64,000 nucleotides of DNA. Origin: Shimia gijangensis (GTDB lineage: Bacteria; Pseudomonadota; Alphaproteobacteria; Rhodobacterales; Rhodobacteraceae). The position numbers and the translations under genes were made by a program. The DNA is taken from the NCBI RefSeq assembly GCF_900142085.1, contig NZ_FQZQ01000005.1:148834-212833 (forward strand), given 5' to 3'. Positions 53,998 to 63,354 of the stretch are shown here, one piece after another; positions within the stretch are counted from its first letter, which is position 1, and each line of letters starts with the position of its first letter. Under the pieces are notes generated by a model. The model was not told the origin of the DNA and did not search any database. It saw nothing but the letters and a program-made list of their open reading frames with translations.

Positions 53998-55893
53998 ATG
54001 GAAAAGGTGTCCCAAATCGTGAGCGACAGCGCATCCAAGTCTTCGCCGGATAATAACGGCCTCTTTCTTTGGCTTTGGCAGAATTTCCTGGGAAAATATA
54101 AATGGTACCTCCTTCTGGCCATCGTCTTTATGGCTGTGGAAGGGTCCATGCTGGGTGCCGTCAGCTATATGATGCAACCGATGTTCGACGATGTGTTCAG
54201 TGCGGGCAGCGATACCGCCTTGTGGACAGTCGGCATAACCATACTGGCGATCTTCATAATTCGGGGTGTCACAAGCGTCGTACAAAAAGTAACGCTGACT
54301 TATATTCAGCAAAATTCTTCGGCAGATTTGCGGGTACGCATGCTGGATCGCCTCATGCAGCAAGACAGTGCCTATCACCAGACACATCCGCCGGGATATC
54401 TGATCCAACGCGTTCAATCCGATGTGCAGTCTATCAATGGCATGTGGACCGCAATGATTACCGGTGCCGGGCGTGATACCTTTGCCCTGATTGCTCTTTT
54501 GGCAGTAGCGATCAATGTCGATTGGCGGTGGACTGTGGTGGCCTTCATAGGCATTCCCGTTTTGGTCCTGCCGTCGCTTGTCGCGCAACGCTTTGTACGC
54601 CGACGCGCCCGCGAAGCCCGCGATATTGGCGCCGGTGTTTCCACCCGCCTGGACGAAGTGTTTCATGGTATTATTCCGGTGAAACTCAACCGTTTAGAAG
54701 ACTACCAATCTTCAAAATTTCGATCTCTGGCAGATCAGTTGGTGCGCACCGAAGTGCGGGTGCGGATTGGCTCTGCATCGTTAACTGGGCTGGTCGATAT
54801 CATGGCCGGGCTCGGGTTTCTGGCCGTTCTGGTCTATGGCGGGGGCGAGATCATCTCTGGGGAGAAAACCATTGGTCAGTTCATGAGCTTTTTCACGGCT
54901 CTGTCGATTGCCTTTGAACCATTGCGCCGACTTGGAGCGCTCAGTGGTGTCTGGCAGGTAGCTGCATCGGCCATCGAACGTATTAAGGAAATCGTTGAGG
55001 CCGAACCGACTCTGAAATCTCCTCCCAAACCCAAGGCCTCGCCCAAAGGCGTGCCCGAAGTCAAACTGCAAGACGTAAAGCTGTCTTATGGTGATGCAAA
55101 GGTTTTGCGCGGTGCGTCCTTTGTCGCCAAAGCCGGAGAAACCACCGCCATTGTCGGCGCCTCGGGTGCTGGTAAGTCAACTGTGTTCAACCTGTTGACC
55201 CGTCTTGTCGACCCGCAGTCCGGTAAGGTCACGATCAATGGCGTCGCCGTTCAACAAATGGCACTCGAAGACCTGCGCGACTTGTTTTCGGTGGTCTCGC
55301 AAGAGGCGTTGCTGTTCGATGAAAGCCTGCGGGAAAACATTCTGCTGGGGCGAGAAGACATCAGCCCGGAACGTCTGAAAGAAATCATGGATGCCGCGCA
55401 TGTGTCAGACTTTGTCGATAAACTACCCGACGGTCTGGATACTCAAGTTGGCCCTCGCGGCACCAACCTGTCTGGGGGACAGCGTCAGCGTGTGGTGATT
55501 GCCCGTGCGTTGCTGCGCGATACGCCCATTCTGTTGTTAGACGAGGCCACCAGCGCGCTTGACGCGCAATCGGAGACCGTTGTGCAGGAAGCCCTAGAAA
55601 AACTGTCTAAGGGACGCACAACCCTGGTCATTGCCCACCGGCTAAGCACCGTGCGAGAGGCCGACAGGATCGTTGTCATGGATAAGGGCAAGGTTGTCGA
55701 TCAAGGGCGCCACGACGAGCTTCTGGGCCGCGACGGGATCTATGCTGAATTGCACAGATTGCAGTTTAGCGCCAAAGGCGAAACGGCTGAAAAGCGCGCT
55801 CTTGAGGGTGCGGTTGTGGCGGCAAATGGCAAACTCATGAAACCCAAACGCACTTTCCTAGGTCGCTTGTTGAAACGCCTGCCCCGGATTTAA
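53998..55893 (+). CDS. ABC exporter, fused membrane and ATPase domains (MsbA-like)
   Basis: A 631-residue half-transporter. Six transmembrane helices lie at about residues 35-325 (YLLLAIVFMAVEGSMLGAV, TFALIALLAVAINV and others). The ATPase follows with Walker A GASGAGKSTVFNLL, signature LSGGQRQRVVIARALL, Walker B ILLLDEATSALD and H-loop VIAHRLSTV. Homodimers of this type flip lipids or export drugs; MsbA-like lipid A flipping is plausible but not proven. ATG 53998 is preferred; 53938 is an alternative. It has a basic C-terminal extension (KPKRTFLGRLLKRLPRI). Confidence 0.87.
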   Translation: MEKVSQIVSDSASKSSPDNNGLFLWLWQNFLGKYKWYLLLAIVFMAVEGSMLGAVSYMMQPMFDDVFSAGSDTALWTVGITILAIFIIRGVTSVVQKVTLTYIQQNSSADLRVRMLDRLMQQDSAYHQTHPPGYLIQRVQSDVQSINGMWTAMITGAGRDTFALIALLAVAINVDWRWTVVAFIGIPVLVLPSLVAQRFVRRRAREARDIGAGVSTRLDEVFHGIIPVKLNRLEDYQSSKFRSLADQLVRTEVRVRIGSASLTGLVDIMAGLGFLAVLVYGGGEIISGEKTIGQFMSFFTALSIAFEPLRRLGALSGVWQVAASAIERIKEIVEAEPTLKSPPKPKASPKGVPEVKLQDVKLSYGDAKVLRGASFVAKAGETTAIVGASGAGKSTVFNLLTRLVDPQSGKVTINGVAVQQMALEDLRDLFSVVSQEALLFDESLRENILLGREDISPERLKEIMDAAHVSDFVDKLPDGLDTQVGPRGTNLSGGQRQRVVIARALLRDTPILLLDEATSALDAQSETVVQEALEKLSKGRTTLVIAHRLSTVREADRIVVMDKGKVVDQGRHDELLGRDGIYAELHRLQFSAKGETAEKRALEGAVVAANGKLMKPKRTFLGRLLKRLPRI

Positions 55894-55897
55894 TCGT

Positions 55898-56578
55898 TCA
55901 CCGTTTGCGGTAGACCCGCGCCAACTTTTCAGGTGACGCCCCGGCGAGAAACCTCAGCTGCAGCAACATATTGCGCGCCCCTCGTCGCAACCAACCCTGC
56001 TCGTGATACCTCTCGGCGCTGGTGGTGATCCGGCAATCTAAGGCAACAAGGCACCCAGAAAGCGCCCGCGCCATCGCCACGTCTTCCATCACTGCAAATT
56101 CAGGGTATCCGCCAACGTCCTCATAAAGCTTTCGCGAGATCAGCAATCCCTGATCTCCAAAGGGCAATCCAAACACCCTCGACCTTAAGTTGGCCCATCC
56201 GGAAACCATTGCAGCCATCACACCGCCTCCCTCAAATCTCAGCTTAAAAAATCCTGCCCGGTGTTGCCCAAGATGCGCTTGAACGATGTTTGTCCATCCA
56301 TCTTGCAGACATGAATCCGCGTGCAACACCAGCAGCCATTCGCCTTTGGCAACATCGCATCCTCTGCGCAATTGCGCGCCACGCGATGGCTTGGTTTCGA
56401 TCACTGTAGCCCCGGCGTCCTGGGCCAAAACAACCGTTCCGTCATCTGATCCACCATCCACCACAATAAGTTCCCGGATCATGCCGGCCTGAACGCCTTC
56501 AAACAGGCCTGGCAGGCAGACCGCAAGCGCGGCTTCGGCATTCAATGTTGGGATCACAACCGACATCGGCGCACGCAT
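55898..56578 (-). CDS. Family 2 glycosyltransferase, TIGR04283 type
   Basis: A 226-residue GT-A glycosyltransferase without membrane anchor. MSVVIPTLNAEAALAVCLP is the start, LIVVDGGSDDGTV the nucleotide-sugar site, and WLLVLHADSCLQDGW the DxD-like metal site (HADS). FGLPFGDQGLLISRKLYEDV and MEDVAMARAL are features of the TIGR04283 group, some members of which are linked with arsenosugar biosynthesis. No arsenic genes are present here, so the acceptor is unknown. Convergent with the ABC exporter (4-bp gap). Confidence 0.83.
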   Translation of the reverse strand: MRAPMSVVIPTLNAEAALAVCLPGLFEGVQAGMIRELIVVDGGSDDGTVVLAQDAGATVIETKPSRGAQLRRGCDVAKGEWLLVLHADSCLQDGWTNIVQAHLGQHRAGFFKLRFEGGGVMAAMVSGWANLRSRVFGLPFGDQGLLISRKLYEDVGGYPEFAVMEDVAMARALSGCLVALDCRITTSAERYHEQGWLRRGARNMLLQLRFLAGASPEKLARVYRKR

Positions 56579-56650
56579 TTCTCACCTCAGCCCTGTTGCA
56601 TGGTCCTTTACTGTCTATATGACTGTCAGAGACAGGAACAGGACCAAGAC

Positions 56651-57391
56651 ATGACCCAGGCACGTAGTCTTTTCGAAATATCCGGCGCTGATGCTGCGCA
56701 TTTCCTGCAAGGTTTGATCACCAATGACATAGCGGGCCTTGCCAACGGGATGGTCTATGCCGCTATTTTGACGCCTCAGGGCAAGTATCTGGCCGACTTC
56801 TTTCTTTCCCGCCACCGGGACGTCATCCTGATGGACGTCGCCGCAGACATAGCGCCGGGCCTCGTTGCACGGCTTGGCATGTATAAATTGCGTGCAGATG
56901 TCACAATCACTCCCAGCCCCCTGCACATGCACCGTGGCGTCGATGCCGTGCCTGAAGACGGCATGATCGACCCGCGGCACGCGGATTTGGGTTGGCGCGC
57001 CTATCGTGAGGCGCCGCAAGACAATGACACCACGGATTGGGACGCGCTACGTGTGTTGCATTGCATCCCTGAAACCAGCATTGAACTCACCCCGGACAGT
57101 TACATCCTTGAAGCGGGATTTGAGACCTTGCACGGCGTGGATTTCCGCAAAGGGTGCTATGTTGGACAAGAAGTCACCGCCCGGATGAAACACAAAACTG
57201 AGCTACGCAAAGGTCTCGTGACCGTTGCGGTGTCCGGTAATGCCCCGGTTGGCACTGCCATTTTGCGGGACGGACGAGAGGTGGGCACCTTGTTCACCCA
57301 AGCCGAAGGCCGCGGAATTGCCTATTTGCGTTTTGATCGGGCCGGGAAAGACATGTCGGCTGACGATGCCGAAATTGTCTGGGCGCCTTAG
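56651..57391 (+). CDS. ygfZ: tRNA-modifying/folate-binding protein YgfZ
   Basis: A 246-residue GcvT-like folate-binding protein that supports Fe-S cluster assembly on certain enzymes. The hallmark KGCYVGQEVTARMKHKTE, with its essential cysteine, is present, as is FLQGLITNDIAGLANGMVYA near the N-terminus. AAGAC precedes the ATG at 56651. It is divergent from the glycosyltransferase gene. Confidence 0.92.
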   Translation: MTQARSLFEISGADAAHFLQGLITNDIAGLANGMVYAAILTPQGKYLADFFLSRHRDVILMDVAADIAPGLVARLGMYKLRADVTITPSPLHMHRGVDAVPEDGMIDPRHADLGWRAYREAPQDNDTTDWDALRVLHCIPETSIELTPDSYILEAGFETLHGVDFRKGCYVGQEVTARMKHKTELRKGLVTVAVSGNAPVGTAILRDGREVGTLFTQAEGRGIAYLRFDRAGKDMSADDAEIVWAP

Positions 57392-57440
57392 GCTTCCAAA
57401 TGGGAGAATATCCCGGGGCTAGTGGCAGAACCCCTCAAGA

Positions 57441-57467
57441 AAAAAGGGCCCGCCAAACGGCAAGCCC
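57441..57467 (-). terminator. Rho-independent terminator of efp
   Basis: On the minus strand GGGCTTGCC and GGCGGGCCC pair (two G-U pairs) around GTTT and are followed by six T residues, 20 bp beyond the efp stop. Confidence 0.8.
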
Positions 57468-57487
57468 TTTCAACAGTTTCGCAACCT

Positions 57488-58051
57488 TCAGGCGCGCTCA
57501 GAATACTCCATGGACTCTGTGTTGACCACGATGTCTTCGTCCTGCCCCACAAATGGCGGCACCATCACGCGTACACCATTGTCCAGCAACGCTGGCTTGA
57601 ATGAGTTTGCAGCAGTTTGACCTTTGACCACGGGCTCGGTTTCAACAATTTTGCAGGTCACTTTTTGCGGCACCGTTGCATTCAGCGCTTCGCTTTCGTG
57701 GAATTCAACGACAATGGTCATGCCGTCCTGCAGAAATGGGCGGCGATCCCCCAAAAGTTCGGACGGAAGTTGAATCTGCTCATAGGTTTCGGTGTCCATA
57801 AAGATCAACATGCCGTCGTCTTCATAAAGGAACTGCTGATCCTTTTGCTCCAGACGCACACGCTCAACTTTATCGGCACTGCGAAAGCGTTCGTTCAGCT
57901 TTGACCCATTGCGCAGATTGCGCATTTCGACCTGAGCAAAAGCGCCGCCCTTGCCTGGCTTGACGTGGTCGACTTTGACGGCAGCCCAAAGGCCCCCGTT
58001 ATGCTCCAGCACATTGCCGGGGCGAATTTCGTTTCCGTTGATTTTTGACAT
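57488..58051 (-). CDS. efp: Elongation factor P
   Basis: A 187-residue three-domain factor that rescues ribosomes stalled at polyproline. [20 protein letters not shown] starts domain I, and Lys34 in [17 protein letters not shown] is the lysine normally beta-lysylated by EpmA/EpmB. The C-terminal domain has [20 protein letters not shown]. The ATG at 58051 is the conserved start. It is divergent from the DUF6280 gene across 216 bp. Confidence 0.95.
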   Translation of the reverse strand: MSKINGNEIRPGNVLEHNGGLWAAVKVDHVKPGKGGAFAQVEMRNLRNGSKLNERFRSADKVERVRLEQKDQQFLYEDDGMLIFMDTETYEQIQLPSELLGDRRPFLQDGMTIVVEFHESEALNATVPQKVTCKIVETEPVVKGQTAANSFKPALLDNGVRVMVPPFVGQDEDIVVNTESMEYSERA

Positions 58052-58267
58052 GTGACAAAACCCTGACAAAAGGTTGATATGAGATTGAGCAACCCTATAT
58101 CTGGCCCATTGACGGGTGGCAAGATCGCCTATTTCGTGCTGCAACTGCAGAAAGATATGCGCATTTTGCATAGATGCTATGCATTTACGCCCTATCCGAA
58201 TCATCTTTTAGGCGTCATAACGGGCGCCACGCCGAAAAGACAAGAGCAATAATACAAGGACGACGAG

Positions 58268-58588
58268 ATGCGAGATTTCGTTGATGGAACGGCTTTTAAT
58301 AACGAACAGGGCAACCGCGCTCGCAAGCTTTTTGCTGCAGTGGTGCTGGCTGCCTTGGATGACGCTATTGCCGATGATAAAAAATACGGCAATGGGCCGG
58401 AACAAATTGCCCGCTGGGCCCGTTCGCGCGATGGCCGCGAAGTGCTGAGCTGTGCTGGAATTGACCCCAACGAACGTGTTGTCGAGGGGCTGATGGATTT
58501 TGTCGGCAAAGGTGTGCGCACCTCTGTTGCGCTGTCTCGCGAAGAAAGCGAACGACGCAATGCTGCACAACAGGCTGAAGCTGCCTGA
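58268..58588 (+). CDS. DUF6280-family small protein
   Basis: A 106-residue helical, acidic protein (DFVDGTAFNNEQGNRARKLF, AALDDAIADDKKYGNGPEQI, RDGREVLSCAGIDPNERVVE). I believe it belongs to the DUF6280 group found in roseobacters, but this name is from memory. AAGGACGACGAG precedes the ATG. It stands alone before a bidirectional terminator. Function unknown. Confidence 0.7.
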   Translation: MRDFVDGTAFNNEQGNRARKLFAAVVLAALDDAIADDKKYGNGPEQIARWARSRDGREVLSCAGIDPNERVVEGLMDFVGKGVRTSVALSREESERRNAAQQAEAA

Positions 58589-58615
58589 ACGGTTAAGCCC
58601 GATCCAAACGTGAAA

Positions 58616-58643
58616 AAGGCGCGCCGCAATGGCGCGCCTTTTC
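58616..58643. terminator. Bidirectional terminator between DUF6280 and the PopZ-like gene
   Basis: AAGGCGCGCC-GCAAT-GGCGCGCCTT is a perfect 10-bp stem, flanked by A and T runs on each side so that both strands can use it. Confidence 0.88.
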
Positions 58644-58673
58644 GTTTTCAATCAAAGTCCGGCGAACCGGCCC

Positions 58674-59963
58674 TTATTCTAGCTCGTGGGCGGCCAGCGC
58701 ACGATGAATTTCACGTCGTACAAGTTTGCGCACATTTCGTGTGATGCGTTCACCCAAAGCACCCTGCAATTCCTGGCGAACAATTTCCCCGACAAGATCG
58801 CGCATCATCGCCTCGTCTAGAAACGCCGTATCATCAGGGTCAAAGCCTTCCATTTCGGGGGCAATCGCCTCTTCAAAGGATTCTTCTGTAAAATCATTGG
58901 TCTCTGTGTCGCCTTGAACAGAGTGCTCGCCGGGCAAGTCGGTCGCACCGACGTCCATCTCGCGATCACCCCGGTCATGCAGATTTACATCAGTTGCATG
59001 TCGAAAGCTGCCCGGAATAAACATCGGGATAACTTGTTCCGCCTCTTCCGTATGACCGTCCTCGGGCAAGTCTTCGGCAACTGCGCTCTCTTCAATCGCA
59101 GCAGAGCTGTCGCTCTCCCACATTGTCTCTTCGTCTTCAGCGGCTGAAAGCTCAAGGTTTTCCTCAAACTCAGGCGTGTCTTCTTCACTGATCTCGATAA
59201 ACGGCGCGTCGAACTCTTCAAGAGGCTCAATCTCGGCCTCAAGGGTGAGAGGCGTTTCGTCGTCATCTGACGTTGCAGACGCCCCCCAACTCAAAGCGCT
59301 TACATCGGTACCGGCATAGTCGCTGTCGCCAGCGGCGTCCGGCTCGTAAGGGGGCTGGTCCACCGCTCCGATGTGCCCCCACTGAACAATGCGGGAATCG
59401 AGTACCTGTGCGTCAGACAGGGCTATACCCTCGTCATCGTCAAAATCTTCCAAGGCCTCTTCGGCAGAGTCTTCAACAGCCTCCACCGCTTCAATGCTCT
59501 CAACCTCAGTAGCCTCATCAGGATCGCCAGAATCGTCATCAAAGAAAACGACGGCCTCGGCAGATAACATATCTTCACGCTCGTCTGTGTCTTCCCATGT
59601 TTCCTCGACGGAAGTGTCCGCCTGATAGTGGGTCTCGTTGTCCTCTACTTCGTGGTCAGCTTCGTCTTCAGCTGTACCTTCAAAGGAGGCGTCGTCATGT
59701 TGCCAGGATTCGGAGTTTTCTTCTGCGGCTTCTTCAACATCTTCATCAAAATGTGCCTCGTCCAACTCAGACTCATCTTTGACTTCGGATACGCGCAACG
59801 CGGGTGTCAGCATCAAACGATCAGCAGGCTCGTGTGCGGGCTCGGCATCAGGTTGCTCGACAGGCACAGGATTCACATGCCCCGCACGGCTGTTTTCAGA
59901 AACCAGCCGTCGGATTGATGTCAAAACATCTTCAATTTCTACATTGGTCACAGGATCAGACAT
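58674..59963 (-). CDS. Very acidic PopZ-like (DUF2497-type) polar organising protein
   Basis: A 429-residue protein with three parts. Residues 1-24 (NVEIEDVLTSIRRLVSENS) resemble the N-terminal helix of PopZ. The centre (about 45-360) is a low-complexity, Glu/Asp-rich, apparently disordered region (for example DESELDEAHFDEDVEEAAEE). The C-terminal about 50 residues (FLDEAMMRDLVGEIVRQELQ, ERITRNVRKLVRREIHRALA) match the PopZ oligomerisation helices. PopZ in Caulobacter tethers chromosome origins at the pole. The downstream-to-upstream order pcm, tolC, this gene is the context I recall for popZ, and valS, another recalled neighbour, lies 9 kb away. The middle is much longer than I would expect. 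Assignment is inference. Confidence 0.68.
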   Translation of the reverse strand: MSDPVTNVEIEDVLTSIRRLVSENSRAGHVNPVPVEQPDAEPAHEPADRLMLTPALRVSEVKDESELDEAHFDEDVEEAAEENSESWQHDDASFEGTAEDEADHEVEDNETHYQADTSVEETWEDTDEREDMLSAEAVVFFDDDSGDPDEATEVESIEAVEAVEDSAEEALEDFDDDEGIALSDAQVLDSRIVQWGHIGAVDQPPYEPDAAGDSDYAGTDVSALSWGASATSDDDETPLTLEAEIEPLEEFDAPFIEISEEDTPEFEENLELSAAEDEETMWESDSSAAIEESAVAEDLPEDGHTEEAEQVIPMFIPGSFRHATDVNLHDRGDREMDVGATDLPGEHSVQGDTETNDFTEESFEEAIAPEMEGFDPDDTAFLDEAMMRDLVGEIVRQELQGALGERITRNVRKLVRREIHRALAAHELE

Positions 59964-60036
59964 GATAAAATACTACTCCAGCCTCGCCCAGAGTCTACCC
60001 GTTCGGGAAATTTCGCACAACAGATAGCGAAAATTG

Positions 60037-61455
60037 TCACTCTTTACCGAGTGCACGCAAAACCTTGTCCAGTTTTTTGCCGCGTTCACTGAGCAGCGCC
60101 GGCGCATCTTTGACCGCATCGTAGTAGGCCAACGGATCATATCGTTCGACCTTCAAATTCAGGTGCTCGGTGGTCAAAAGCCCCATTGAGGCCAACAATG
60201 CAAAGGCGGCCGTAAACTGCGACGTCTGCGCTGTAATCCGGCTGGCTTCGGCATCAAGCAGCGCCTGCTCTGCGATCAGAACATCCAATGTGGTCCGCGC
60301 GCCCAGCTTCGCTTCTTCGCGGACACCTTCAAATGCGATTCGGGCAGCTTCGACCTGACGCCCGGTTGCTGAGAGCTGGGCTTTGGCTGACGCCAACGCG
60401 GCCCAGGCATTACCTGCGTTCTGTCGGGTTGTATGGCGCACAACATGCAAATTGGCGCGCTGAGCGTCTCGCTGTGCCATTGCCTGACGCAGAATCGAAC
60501 TTAGTTGCCCACCGCGATAAATCGGGCCACCAAGAGTAAGGCCAATGGTGCCAGCGTGGTTGTAGTAACTATGATTTAGATCTTCTTGCACAGCATAGTT
60601 GCCGTCCAATGTAACCCTCGGGCCCAGCGCGGATTCTGCCGCGTCTACATTGTACTCGGCCGTCGAGATATCATATTTAGCGCGGGTCATCGATGGATGC
60701 GACCGGATCGCCACGGCTTTGGCATTTTCCATAGAAGTTGGGCCACGAGGAAGCGTGCGTGGCGCCACAAGACGCCCAGGACGGTGGCCGATCGCCGCTG
60801 AGTAGAACTCTTGCGATTGCATGAGATCACCTTGCGCACGCGCCAAATCCGCGCGCCCGCCGGCCAGACTCGCTTCTGCTTGCGCCACATCCGTTCGGGT
60901 GACTTCCCCCACTTCAAATCGATCCTTGGCAGCTTGTAACTCGCGTTCGACCAAGCGCAGATTGTTTTGACGCAGTTCGACAATTTGGGTGTCACGAACA
61001 ACATTCATAAACGCCTGAACGGCATCCAGCAGGACACTTTGCTCGACGACGATCAAAGATTGTCGCGTCGACAATACCGTTTCTTTTGCGGCGGCAATCA
61101 GGTTGCGCGACTGCCCGTTGTCATACAGCAGAATTTGAAGAGTGATTCCAATACTGGCGGTGCTGGTATCAATGGTTGTGCCCAAGCCAGCGCTGGCCAG
61201 CGACGCACTTGTGCCAAATGAATTGCTGATGGACCCGTACCAATTCAAAATGGGCCTTAGCGATGCATAGGTCTGAGCCACACCTTCGTCTGCCGCCCGC
61301 AACAAAGCACGATTTTGCTCTAAGAGACCGCTGTGTTCATAGGCGCTGGCCATGGCATCCGCCAAGTTTTCCGCGACTGCGGCAACAGGCATTGCAAACG
61401 ACAGCGAAAGGGCCAAGGCACCTGACCGTAAGGATTTCAACATTCGCAGAGCCAT
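60037..61455 (-). CDS. tolC: TolC-family outer membrane efflux protein
   Basis: A 472-residue outer-membrane channel for type I secretion or RND/ABC efflux. A Sec signal precedes AVAENLADAMASAYEHS. The two OEP repeats are visible, with YEHSGLLEQNRALLRAADEGV in the first and conserved VGEVTRTDVAQAEASLAGG-type segments (read as FEVGEVTRTDVAQAEASLAG) and AKLGARTTLDVLIAEQALL in the second. It follows pcm after 51 bp and precedes the PopZ-like gene, probably as one operon. Confidence 0.92.
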   Translation of the reverse strand: MALRMLKSLRSGALALSLSFAMPVAAVAENLADAMASAYEHSGLLEQNRALLRAADEGVAQTYASLRPILNWYGSISNSFGTSASLASAGLGTTIDTSTASIGITLQILLYDNGQSRNLIAAAKETVLSTRQSLIVVEQSVLLDAVQAFMNVVRDTQIVELRQNNLRLVERELQAAKDRFEVGEVTRTDVAQAEASLAGGRADLARAQGDLMQSQEFYSAAIGHRPGRLVAPRTLPRGPTSMENAKAVAIRSHPSMTRAKYDISTAEYNVDAAESALGPRVTLDGNYAVQEDLNHSYYNHAGTIGLTLGGPIYRGGQLSSILRQAMAQRDAQRANLHVVRHTTRQNAGNAWAALASAKAQLSATGRQVEAARIAFEGVREEAKLGARTTLDVLIAEQALLDAEASRITAQTSQFTAAFALLASMGLLTTEHLNLKVERYDPLAYYDAVKDAPALLSERGKKLDKVLRALGKE

Positions 61456-61506
61456 CTAGATTTCTCCCTCACACCAAGTTGGCCCAGCAACTGGCCGGTA
61501 CTTACC

Positions 61507-62160
61507 TTACAACGAAAAGGCGCTACGCTTTTCAAAGCCGGGAAGAATCGGAGCGCCGCCGTTAAAGGCAAATCTCCAGTTCAGCTCGCCGTCGATCATA
61601 TAGCCGATTCTCACGGTCCCCAAAGCGCCTTCGACACTAAGACATACGATGCGCCCGCCGTCTTTCAACTGGGACGACAATTTTTCCGGCAAGACCCCTA
61701 CGGCACCCTGAATGGTGATAACATCATAAGGGCCGTGATCAGCGGCACCTTCGGCCAAAGGGCCTTCGTGCATGATCACGTTGTCAGCGCCGTTTTCAGA
61801 AAGAATTGTCTGCGCCTCGGTGACACGGTCCGCATCATCCTCGACGGCGACAACAGCTTCGGCCATGCGGGCAATCACGGCTGCGGAATAGCCAAGACCA
61901 CAGCCAATATCCAACACCAGTTCGTCTTTCTGAATATCCACCGCATCCAGCATCTTTGCCAAGGTACGTGGATCCAGAATCACACGCCCAGCCTCCAGGG
62001 TCACATGTTCGCCCACATAAGCCGCATCCCGTTTGTCGCGAGGCACATAGGCTTCGCGAGGAATAGTCAGCATCGATTCGATCACAGTAAACTTGGTCAC
62101 ATCCGAGGGACGCACCTGGGTGTCGACCATGGTTGTGCGAAGGGTTGAATAGTCAGTCAT
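61507..62160 (-). CDS. pcm: Protein-L-isoaspartate O-methyltransferase
   Basis: A 217-residue SAM-dependent repair methyltransferase for isoaspartyl residues. VQP/VRP start (TQVRPSDVTKFTVIESM), the SAM site LVLDIGCGLGYSAAVIARM and motif II/III ADHGPYDVITIQGAVGVLP are present. It heads the pcm-tolC-popZ-like set. Confidence 0.9.
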   Translation of the reverse strand: MTDYSTLRTTMVDTQVRPSDVTKFTVIESMLTIPREAYVPRDKRDAAYVGEHVTLEAGRVILDPRTLAKMLDAVDIQKDELVLDIGCGLGYSAAVIARMAEAVVAVEDDADRVTEAQTILSENGADNVIMHEGPLAEGAADHGPYDVITIQGAVGVLPEKLSSQLKDGGRIVCLSVEGALGTVRIGYMIDGELNWRFAFNGGAPILPGFEKRSAFSL

Positions 62161-62305
62161 TCTAAACTCATTCGTTCGGACTCGGGGTTGAGGACTGTCT
62201 TGCCACAGAACCAGCGCCTCGGCAACGTCTGCAATCGCGCTTTTCCGCTGCTTCCCCTATTGCAGCCCTGCGACAGATCGGCTAAGCCCTGCCAACACCA
62301 CGGAT

Positions 62306-62379
62306 GGCGAGTTGGCGGAGTGGTGACGCAGCGGATTGCAAATCCGTGTACACCGGTTCGATTCCGGTACTCGCCTCCA
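62306..62379 (+). tRNA. tRNA-Cys (GCA)
   Basis: The 74-nt cloverleaf begins GGCGAGT, closes with ACTCGCC, then U and an encoded CCA. The anticodon GCA is at 62338-62340 in the loop TTGCAAA, and the T-arm holds GGTTCGATTCC. All stems pair. Confidence 0.97.
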
Positions 62380-62904
62380 ATAAAAACAAGCACTTAGCTT
62401 AGTTTTTCAGCTCAAAATCATCATACACACCTGATACACACTTTTGACGTTGTGCTGCTGTGTTTTTTGCTGGGTTGAATCACTGTGTTGAACACAGTGT
62501 TTTGCGATGCTGGCGCAAACACAGTGCTTTGCAAGACTTTGTTTGAACACGAGATTCGAAAAGAAGTCGTACAGCAAGAACCTCCAACAGCTTCCAAACT
62601 CAAGCTTTCGTTTTGAACGGCACGAAGTAGCATGCCAACAATTGTGACCTGCATTGCTGCGCACTGTAGATCAAACGTCCGATCAGCCCTTATAGTGATT
62701 TCGGCCCTTTGCGGCCATTGATCGCTACCACCCGCCGCTGCGGTGCGGCCCGTCGATCCGGACTTTCGCTGCGCGTGCGAAATCTAAGAGCACACGAATT
62801 TACAGTCTGCGGGACCTAGCAACCGTTAAAGTGCGATGGACCGACCTAAATGAAAAAGGCCGGCCCGTAGGTCACGATTTTGTTTGGACTATTCTTCCTG
62901 TTCG
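62380..62904. other. Gene-poor, AT-richer stretch downstream of tRNA-Cys
   Basis: No convincing gene is seen in this 525-bp stretch. It contains the 19-bp perfect palindrome CACTGTGTT-G-AACACAGTG (62481-62499), an inverted TTGCG/CGCAA pair (62502-62518) and a second AAACACAGTGCTTTGC (62518-62533), so ACACAGTG occurs three times counting both strands. The position just 3' of a tRNA gene suits an integration scar. Confidence 0.5.
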
Positions 62905-63321
62905 CTAACCCTTGCGGATTTCCACCTTGGCGGTTTCCTGTTTCTTAGGTGCCACCTTTGGGATGGTGATGGTCAAAACACCGTCTTTTAGTTGGGCGTC
63001 CACCTTTTCGCCCTGCGCGTCCGGGGGCAAACGAAAGGAGCGGCTGAAGGAGCCGTATTGCCGTTCGGAGAAAAACCAAGTTTCTCCCTTCTCCTCGCGC
63101 TCGGTCCGCTTCTCACCCTTAAGCAAAACAACACCATCTTCGACGCTCAGGTGGATGTCATCTTCCTCCACTCCGGGCAACTCTACTGCAATCCGGTACG
63201 CGTCGTCATTCCCGGCCGCTTCGGAAGCTGGCGCTAACCATTCCGCTACCCGCTCACTCATTTGACGGAAGGGATCATAGAGAGACGGCCAAAAGCCACT
63301 AGTGTGAGATTTTTCAACCAT
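62905..63321 (-). CDS. Small heat shock protein, Hsp20 family
   Basis: A 138-residue cytosolic holdase chaperone. The alpha-crystallin domain runs from AYRIAVELPGVEEDDIHLSV to LKDGVLTITIPKVAPK, with VVLLKGEKRTEREEKGETWF and YGSFSRSFRLPPD. Its ATG is preceded by AAAGGAG, and an FNR/Dnr-like class II promoter lies upstream, so induction at low oxygen or during nitrate respiration is likely. Confidence 0.93.
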   Translation of the reverse strand: MVEKSHTSGFWPSLYDPFRQMSERVAEWLAPASEAAGNDDAYRIAVELPGVEEDDIHLSVEDGVVLLKGEKRTEREEKGETWFFSERQYGSFSRSFRLPPDAQGEKVDAQLKDGVLTITIPKVAPKKQETAKVEIRKG

Positions 63322-63354
63322 ATCCTAACTCCTTTTGCTAAATATTCGACTGCA

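Noticed and set aside
62407..62664. Two overlapping minus-strand frames downstream of tRNA-Cys
   Set aside because: Cys/Ser-rich low-quality translations across palindromes, no SD and no family resemblance.
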